From contig JBJEOA010000048.1 of NCBI GenBank assembly GCA_051880475.1, positions 1-8,199 of the forward strand: a stretch of 8,199 nt of DNA, given 5' to 3'. Shown one piece after another: positions 4,666-8,199 of the stretch. The position numbers and the translations under genes were made by a program. The stretch comes from JAUUSJ01 sp051880475 (GTDB lineage: Bacteria > Bacillota > Clostridia > Lachnospirales > Lachnospiraceae). The stretch's first letter is position 1. Each line of letters starts with the position of its first letter. Below the pieces are notes generated by a model. That model saw nothing but the letters and a program-made list of their open reading frames with translations, was not told the DNA's origin and searched no databases.

Positions 4666-4842
4666 GCCACCCAGTATGGAAAATCTGGGTGGCACTACAC
4701 ACAATATAGTGAGATATCCACATAAAAACGTAATTATAATATTAACTTTAGTTAGGTATAATTTCTCTATTACAAATTTCATTTCTCTATTACAAATTTC
4801 GTCGTTTATGTGGGTATCTGACTACCTTGTGTGAGGGTAGTC
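4666..4842 (+). ncRNA. Compact multi-helix RNA region R3
   Basis: Four helices lie almost end to end: GCCACCCAG/CTGGGTGGC (4666-4674/4685-4693), CACTA/TAGTG (4693-4697/4707-4711), a 15-bp stem AGATATCCACATAAA/TTTATGTGGGTATCT (4712-4726/4805-4819, one U-G pair), and GACTACC/GGTAGTC (4820-4826/4836-4842). None is followed by a T run, so they are not terminators. Head-to-tail packing suggests stacked helices of a folded RNA. Some loop sequences (ACACACAATATAGT, TTTCGTC) resemble parts of R2. Together with R1 and hairpin 4875-4899 it fills the 568-nt gene-free gap 4379-4946. Confidence 0.5.
4761..4800 (+). repeat. Perfect 20-bp tandem duplication
   Basis: ATTTCTCTATTACAAATTTC occurs twice, back to back (4761-4780, 4781-4800), within the terminal loop of the 15-bp R3 stem. 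It looks like a recent slippage duplication. Confidence 0.9.
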
Positions 4843-4874
4843 AAGTTCTCCTTTCTAAAATTTTATCTATAGAG

Positions 4875-4899
4875 GCAGGAAGAGTTATCCTCTTCCTGC
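4875..4899 (+). other. Strong hairpin before the HTH gene
   Basis: GCAGGAAGAG / CTCTTCCTGC (4875-4884 and 4890-4899), a perfect 10-bp stem with a 5-nt loop, 48 nt before the next start codon and not followed by a T run. It is more likely a processing or leader structure than a terminator. Confidence 0.6.
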
Positions 4900-4946
4900 T
4901 GGCAAGAGGAGTAAATAATTAAACAAGAAAAGAGGTGAAAAGATAT

Positions 4947-5255
4947 ATGCAAATTTTAGAAGTACGCAGAGCACAGCCATATTACCCTTTAAAGCAAGTT
5001 GCAGAGATGACAGGCAGAACGGTTCGTACCGTGCAAAGAAAAATTGCGGGAATTCAAAGAGAGATAGAGCGAGGGCGATATAGTCCGTACGCTCTAGCAG
5101 GTAACCTTGTAAACTATTACGTGTACCTAGATTACATTAAATATGAAAAACGTCTGGAAGACAAGAATATGAGAAAAACAGTACCAGAGTTTGACCCAGA
5201 AGAAATCATGAGAATCTCAGGTTTTGGACAGAGGCTCATTGATATTAAAGATTAA
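4947..5255 (+). CDS. HTH-containing early phage protein
   Basis: 102 residues. Residues about 14-36 (PLKQVAEMTGRTVRTVQRKI) look like a helix-turn-helix of the AlpA/MerR or sigma-like kind, followed by a Tyr-rich segment (YYVYLDYIKYEKRL, about 57-70) and an acidic C-terminus (PEFDPEEIMRISGFGQRL). Start ATG at 4947 is preferred over the in-frame GTG at 4935, which lies within the ribosome site AAGAGGTG. It sits between two structured stretches (R3 and R2). Likely a DNA-binding regulator or accessory factor of the early region; the target is unknown. Confidence 0.75.
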   Translation: MQILEVRRAQPYYPLKQVAEMTGRTVRTVQRKIAGIQREIERGRYSPYALAGNLVNYYVYLDYIKYEKRLEDKNMRKTVPEFDPEEIMRISGFGQRLIDIKD

Positions 5256-5269
5256 GTAGCACAGTAACG

Positions 5270-5382
5270 CTTCGGAGCTGGAGGGAGTCCACACACATAA
5301 TATAGTCCTTCTAAATAAAAGTTATCCATATCACAAAAGTTTTCATTTTTTTCGTCTGTGTGGATTTCCTCTAGCTCCGAGG
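5270..5382 (+). ncRNA. Structured RNA element R2 closed by a 26-bp stem
   Basis: Arms 5270-5295 and 5357-5382 pair over 26 bp: 22 Watson-Crick and four G-U/U-G pairs, no mismatch, with a 61-nt AU-rich interior. The arms align with R1. Pairs 5273/5379, 5274/5378, 5288/5364 and 5290/5362 differ from their R1 counterparts on both sides, and pairing is kept each time. Shared sequence continues past the 3' arm (AGAACT). It fills the gap between the HTH gene and the 81-residue gene, whose ribosome site starts 12 nt after the stem, so it could affect translation or transcript elongation of that gene. Confidence 0.65.
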
Positions 5383-5409
5383 GGCAGAACTTAGAAAGGA
5401 GAAAAAGCA

Positions 5410-5655
5410 ATGAAAAAATATTGTGTAGCAAGTGTTTGTGTTGACTTGGAAAGAGTAAGAACATATGTTGGCTATTATGCACAAGGGACACATGGATTGT
5501 ATCTTACTAGCAGTTGGGAAAACGAAAATGTGATTTGGTATGACACAGAGGACGAAGCAATGGAACACAGATTGAATGCAAATAATTGTGTCTTATGTTT
5601 TTGCACAGATTGTATCCCAAAATTTAAGAAAGAAGAGGTAAGAAAAAGATGCTAA
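5410..5655 (+). CDS. 81-residue Cys-rich early protein, unknown function
   Basis: Starts MKKYCVASVCVDLERVRTY. It contains a cysteine cluster C60-x2-C63-x-C65-x2-C68 near the C-terminus plus C5, C10 and C81, so metal binding is possible. No family was recognised. AAAGGAG lies 8 nt before the ATG, directly after structured element R2. Its last 7 nt (ATGCTAA) overlap the start of the next gene, suggesting coupled translation. Small soluble protein: no membrane segment or signal peptide. Confidence 0.75.
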   Translation: MKKYCVASVCVDLERVRTYVGYYAQGTHGLYLTSSWENENVIWYDTEDEAMEHRLNANNCVLCFCTDCIPKFKKEEVRKRC

Positions 5656-5984
5656 ACGTAGAGAGCAGAGTTTATAAATTGGTACAAAAAATTAAGAAGT
5701 CTTGTACATTTAGTGAAGCAAGACAATATGCTACGACAGCTCAGGTTCTTGTTGAAGTGAAGCATGAGGATGGAAAGATTTCTGATGCTCACAAAAAAGA
5801 GTTGGAATCTTGCATAAAGCGAGAACTAGAATTAGTCGAAAAAGACATCTATAACAGACAAGTAGATGAATCGTTATCGATTGCAAATGCAAGTAATAAG
5901 ATAGTGAAAATACAAGGAGGTGGAAGAAGTGAAAATAATGATAAAAGAATTATTCGAAGACGCAAGAAGAGAAGTATTTCTTAA
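5649..5984 (+). CDS. 111-residue early protein, unknown function
   Basis: Begins MLNVESRVYKLVQKIKKSC. The middle (about 45-80) is charged and helical, and the last 20 residues are strongly basic (RIIRRRKKRSIS). Ribosome site AGAGGTAAG lies before the ATG. It overlaps the preceding gene by 7 nt and the following gene by 56 nt; the basic tail is read from the ribosome-site and start region of that following gene, so the tail may be a recent extension. No domain was recognised. Confidence 0.7.
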   Translation: MLNVESRVYKLVQKIKKSCTFSEARQYATTAQVLVEVKHEDGKISDAHKKELESCIKRELELVEKDIYNRQVDESLSIANASNKIVKIQGGGRSENNDKRIIRRRKKRSIS

Positions 5985-6120
5985 TAGTCTGAATGCCAGA
6001 AAGCAAGTCAGAGAGCAGACAGAGAAGCAGGTGAAAGAGCTGGAAAGACAGCGAGTTGCTACAAGAAATAAGATGCGTGAAACGCAGTATTACATGATGA
6101 TGACAGATTTTTTGTATTAG
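5929..6120 (+). CDS. 63-residue charged coiled-coil-like protein
   Basis: GTG start at 5929 is chosen because AAGGAGG (5914-5920) lies 8 nt before it; the ATG at 5938 is too far and the GTG at 5920 overlaps the site. The protein runs KIMIKELFEDARREVFLNSL then a Lys/Arg/Glu/Gln-rich helix (RKQVREQTEKQVKELERQRV), a likely coiled coil, ending MMMTDFLY. No family was recognised. It overlaps the upstream gene by 56 nt, and its stop TAG touches the next gene's ribosome site (TAGGAGGT). Confidence 0.65.
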   Translation: MKIMIKELFEDARREVFLNSLNARKQVREQTEKQVKELERQRVATRNKMRETQYYMMMTDFLY

Positions 6121-6129
6121 GAGGTAGAA

Positions 6130-6465
6130 ATGGCAAAGATAAAAGAATACGAAAGAGGGCGTTTATCAGGTCTTAATATGGCTCTTAGAATCGTAAAGCA
6201 ATATGGTGTGGATAATTTGGAGCAGGGAGTGAAGGAGCTGGAACGAGAGTGCAAGGCGAGAGGAGCATATAACATTCATTCTCCGTATACATACAACGAA
6301 CTAGTTGCCATAAGCGAAGAAATTACGTTAGGTCTTAAAAAGAGAATACTAGATACCAATTTGGCTATGACCATGCACGTTCTGCAAGATGAGTTTGGCT
6401 TTGGAAAAGTTCGATTGGAGCGATTTATGAAACGATATGTTGAAAAAAATGGAATGTATGCTTGA
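6130..6465 (+). CDS. 111-residue phage protein with C-terminal FGFGKVRLERF motif
   Basis: AGGAGG lies 6 nt before the ATG. The N-terminal half is helical and charged (YERGRLSGLNMALRIVKQYG), followed by a Tyr/Pro stretch (AYNIHSPYTYNEL) and a second helical part ending DEFGFGKVRLERFMKRY. This last motif recurs in small uncharacterised proteins of Firmicute phages, as far as I recall; no function is established. It is in the early operon with the next gene starting inside its 3' end. Confidence 0.75.
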   Translation: MAKIKEYERGRLSGLNMALRIVKQYGVDNLEQGVKELERECKARGAYNIHSPYTYNELVAISEEITLGLKKRILDTNLAMTMHVLQDEFGFGKVRLERFMKRYVEKNGMYA

Positions 6466-6622
6466 TGGTCGTCTGTTCTGGGAAGATATCGAAGAGGTCC
6501 TTAATCAAGAGGCTAAGGTTAAGTTTACAATAAGGGACTTAGAAAAAAGCGACATGGAAATGGCAGAAAAGTCTAAAGAGGCTTATCAGAAGGCAAAAAG
6601 CAGAGGAAGATTTAGATGTTAA
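6437..6622 (+). CDS. Small early protein, start uncertain
   Basis: Up to 61 residues, including CMLDGRLFWEDIEEVLNQEA and a helical, acidic-basic C-terminus ending KSRGRFRC. Three in-frame ATGs are possible (6437, 6449, 6458), all within the 3' end of the preceding gene and none with a good ribosome site, so translation is probably coupled to that gene. The 6458 start (ATGCTTGA overlap with the TGA stop at 6463-6465) is attractive for coupling. No family was recognised. Confidence 0.55.
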   Translation: MLKKMECMLDGRLFWEDIEEVLNQEAKVKFTIRDLEKSDMEMAEKSKEAYQKAKSRGRFRC

Positions 6623-6677
6623 CTAAAATCTTCCCCAAAAATTAAGACAAGCTAATTATAGCAGATTGTGAGGAAAA

Positions 6678-6815
6678 ATGGAAGAGAAATATTTAGAATT
6701 TGACTCTGATGTGGACCTTATCGAACTTGAGATGGTACACAGAGTAAGCAAGAGACAGGCGAAAACTATAGTAGAAATAGAAATGGAAGGAGAGTATGAG
6801 AATGAGACTTTATGA
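6678..6815 (+). CDS. 45-residue acidic small protein
   Basis: Begins MEEKYLEFDSDVDLIELEMV and ends EGEYENETL, strongly acidic with a short basic middle (HRVSKRQAK). GAGG lies 5 nt before the ATG. Its end overlaps the Gp157-like start by 14 nt and carries that gene's ribosome site (AAGGAG), a tight operon arrangement. No function was recognised; coding is supported by ribosome site and overlap. Confidence 0.6.
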   Translation: MEEKYLEFDSDVDLIELEMVHRVSKRQAKTIVEIEMEGEYENETL

Positions 6816-7308
6816 GATTGATGCAAAAATGCAGGAGTTGATGGAAAAATGGGAGGCATGTATTGACCAGGATACAGGAGAAATCATGGATGATGCCGTA
6901 TTTGATATTGAGGAGGAGCTTAATAAGCTTCAGCTTAACAGAAACGAAAAGATCGAGAATTGTGCTTGTTATTACAAGGGATTACTTGCAGAAGTGACAG
7001 CTCTGAAAGCAGAGGAGCAGGCCTTGGAGAAGAGAAGAAAAACAGCTGAAAATAGAGCACAGAGCTTAAAGAATTTTATTGCTCATGCCACTGGTGGACA
7101 AAAGTACAAGTCTCCTAGAGTATCTATCTCGCATAGAAGAACTCCTAGCGTAATAGTAAATGACATGGAGGCATTAATCGAGTTTGACGATAGCCTTGTA
7201 AGATACGCAGATCCAGAGCCAAGAAAGGCGGAAATCAAGAAGTTATTAAAGGCTAAAGATGTGCCAGGCTGCGAGCTTGTTTATAATACATCTACGATAA
7301 TCAAGTAA
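6802..7308 (+). CDS. Gp157-family phage protein
   Basis: 168 residues matching the plan of the siphovirus Gp157 family: N-terminal MRLYEIDAKMQEL with a DQDTGEIMDD segment (about 22-31), a long charged coiled coil (about 35-95, LKAEEQALEKRRKTAENRA), the GGQKYKSPRVSIS motif (98-110), and a C-terminal PEPRKAEIKKLLKAKDVPG stretch (138-156). ATG 6802 is preferred to ATG 6796 because AAGGAG (6787-6792) then has a 9-nt rather than 3-nt spacer. Gp157-like genes usually sit next to phage single-strand annealing and SSB genes, as here; the family was first linked to phage resistance in Streptococcus thermophilus but its biochemical role is unclear. Confidence 0.9.
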   Translation: MRLYEIDAKMQELMEKWEACIDQDTGEIMDDAVFDIEEELNKLQLNRNEKIENCACYYKGLLAEVTALKAEEQALEKRRKTAENRAQSLKNFIAHATGGQKYKSPRVSISHRRTPSVIVNDMEALIEFDDSLVRYADPEPRKAEIKKLLKAKDVPGCELVYNTSTIIK

Positions 7309-7320
7309 GGAGTTGATAAT

Positions 7321-7920
7321 ATGACAATATTGGAAAAGTTGCAAAAAATTCAAATGGAGCTGAAAGCTCCAAAAAATTTATACAATAAATTCGGACAGTA
7401 TTATTACAGAAATGCCGAAAGTATTTTAGAGACATTCAAGCCCCTGGAAGATAAGTATAAGGTTTGTTTGATACTGCGAGATGAGATTGTAGTCATTGCG
7501 GACCGATTTTATGTAAAGTCGACAGCGGAATTATTTGATATGGAAAGTAAAACTGTGGCAAGTTTGGAATCTTCGGCATATGCAAGAGAAGATTTAAGCA
7601 AGAAGGGAATGGATGGCTCTCAGATAACTGGATCGACATCATCCTACGCAAGAAAGTATGCTTTAAATGGACTTTTTCTTTTGGATGACACGAAAGACTC
7701 TGATACTGACGAAGGCAGAAAAGAAGCTAAATCAAGAGAAGAAACAAAGCTTACGCAAAAAGAGATTGAGCATTTACGACAAATAATTGAACGCAGAGGA
7801 TTCACAGAAAAAACTTTCTGTGAGAAATATGATAATTATAATCTATCATCGCTCAATGACGTGAGCCGAAATCAGTACAATTGGATTATGGAAAAATGGG
7901 GAGGAGAATCTAATGAATAA
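7321..7920 (+). CDS. erf: ERF-family single-strand annealing recombinase
   Basis: 199 residues. The ERF core is at about 1-130, with the family signature GSQITGSTSSYARKYALNGL (99-118) followed by FLLDDTKDSD. The C-terminal third (about 140-199) is a separate helical, charged tail (KLTQKEIEHLRQIIERRGFT) that is common in these proteins. ERF proteins anneal complementary single strands in phage recombination and genome circularisation, working with SSB. AAGGAG lies 8 nt before the ATG. It overlaps the ssb start by 8 nt, and with Gp157 and SSB forms a recombination module. Confidence 0.93.
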   Translation: MTILEKLQKIQMELKAPKNLYNKFGQYYYRNAESILETFKPLEDKYKVCLILRDEIVVIADRFYVKSTAELFDMESKTVASLESSAYAREDLSKKGMDGSQITGSTSSYARKYALNGLFLLDDTKDSDTDEGRKEAKSREETKLTQKEIEHLRQIIERRGFTEKTFCEKYDNYNLSSLNDVSRNQYNWIMEKWGGESNE

Positions 7921-8199
7921 TGTAGTTTTAATGGGGCGACTGACTAGAAATCCAGAAATTCGTTACTCTCAGGGAGAGCGTGCGATGGCAGTTGCCAGAT
8001 ATACACTAGCAGTGAATCGCCGTTTTAAGAGAGAGGGAGAACAGGATGCAGATTTTATTAGCTGTGTTGCCTTTGGCAGACAGGCAGAGTTTGCAGAGAA
8101 GTATCTAAAGCAGGGAATGAGAATTGTTATTTCTGGCAGAATCCAGACAGGAAGTTATACAAATAGAGATGGCGTTAAGGTTTATACAACAGATGTTGT
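7913..8199 (+). CDS. ssb: Single-stranded DNA-binding protein, 3' end cut by window
   Basis: The first 95 residues are visible. The N-terminal OB fold is typical of SSB: MNNVVLMGRLTRNPEIRYSQ, RYTLAVNRRF, DADFISCVAFGRQAEFAEKY, LKQGMRIVISGRIQTGSYT. GGAGGAG lies 6 nt before the ATG, inside the end of erf, so the two are translationally coupled. SSB coats single strands and cooperates with the ERF protein in phage recombination and replication. The acidic C-terminal tail lies outside the window. Confidence 0.95.
   Translation, partial: MNNVVLMGRLTRNPEIRYSQGERAMAVARYTLAVNRRFKREGEQDADFISCVAFGRQAEFAEKYLKQGMRIVISGRIQTGSYTNRDGVKVYTTDV

Noticed and set aside
4761..4800. CRISPR-like repeat
   Set aside because: Only two directly abutting copies with no spacer and no cas genes.
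4511..4834. Plus-strand 107-codon open frame in the structured gap
   Set aside because: No ribosome site, composition follows the AT-rich hairpin arms, and it crosses the R1 3' arm, most of R3 and the tandem repeat.
4391..4842. A retron msr-msd RNA
   Set aside because: No reverse transcriptase gene in the window and the neighbours are ordinary phage early genes.
4391..5382. R1 and R2 as miniature inverted-repeat transposons
   Set aside because: No transposase and no clear target duplications; the G-U directionality and compensatory changes favour RNA pairing over DNA end recognition.
5252..5568. Two minus-strand open frames around R2 and the 81-residue gene
   Set aside because: Antisense shadows with no ribosome sites in an otherwise plus-strand operon.
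6604..6634. Hairpin GGAAGAT-TTAG / CTAA-AATCTTCC at the end of the 6437-6622 gene as a terminator
   Set aside because: One-base bulge and followed by CCCCAAAAA with no T run; it may be a processing site at most.
6656..6859. Minus-strand 67-codon open frame
   Set aside because: Antisense to the 45-residue gene and the Gp157-like start.

Overview
The window looks like the left end of a prophage (or a related integrative element) joined to the chromosome of a low-GC Gram-positive bacterium, most likely a clostridial or Lachnospiraceae-type Firmicute. Reasons: an AT-rich sequence, strong AGGAGG-type ribosome binding sites, consensus sigma-A promoters, tRNAs with no encoded CCA tail, LexA boxes of the GAAC-N4-GTTC type, and early genes in the order usual for Gram-positive temperate siphophages. 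The species cannot be told from the sequence alone.

Layout. 1-281: chromosomal tRNA cluster (Gln partial, Lys, Leu) ending in a strong terminator. 282-1430: presumed attL zone and a tyrosine integrase reading toward tRNA-Leu. 1476-1598: a possible small plus-strand RNA divergent from int. 1608-2750: a membrane-anchored Mrr-like endonuclease with two zinc ribbons, a probable prophage defence or exclusion gene. 2876-3385: a small XRE regulator, then a promoter with two LexA boxes driving a 38-residue protein. 3382-4099: the lysis/lysogeny switch, made of a CI-type repressor (minus), divergent promoters, TAACTT-N3-AAGTTA operators, and a Cro-like protein (plus). 4205-6815: small early proteins, mostly of unknown function, interrupted by gene-free stretches rich in RNA structure (4379-4946 and 5256-5409). 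6802-8199: recombination module of Gp157-like protein, ERF single-strand annealing protein and SSB (cut by the window end).

How it may work together. The CI-type repressor is only 119 residues, too short for a LexA-like self-cleaving domain, so RecA-driven cleavage is unlikely to induce this prophage. The LexA-controlled 38-residue protein encoded tail to tail with the repressor is a good candidate for an SOS-made antirepressor (inference). Once repression lifts, the consensus rightward promoter would transcribe cro, the small early genes, the structured RNA elements and the recombination genes as one long early transcript.

The most unusual signal is a pair of long RNA stems, R1 (4391-4417/4603-4629) and R2 (5270-5295/5357-5382). 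They are related in sequence. All their non-Watson-Crick positions are G-U pairs on the plus strand, and four pairs differ between them by double compensatory changes. This suggests a repeated structured RNA element in the early transcript. A third compact multi-helix region lies between them at 4666-4842.
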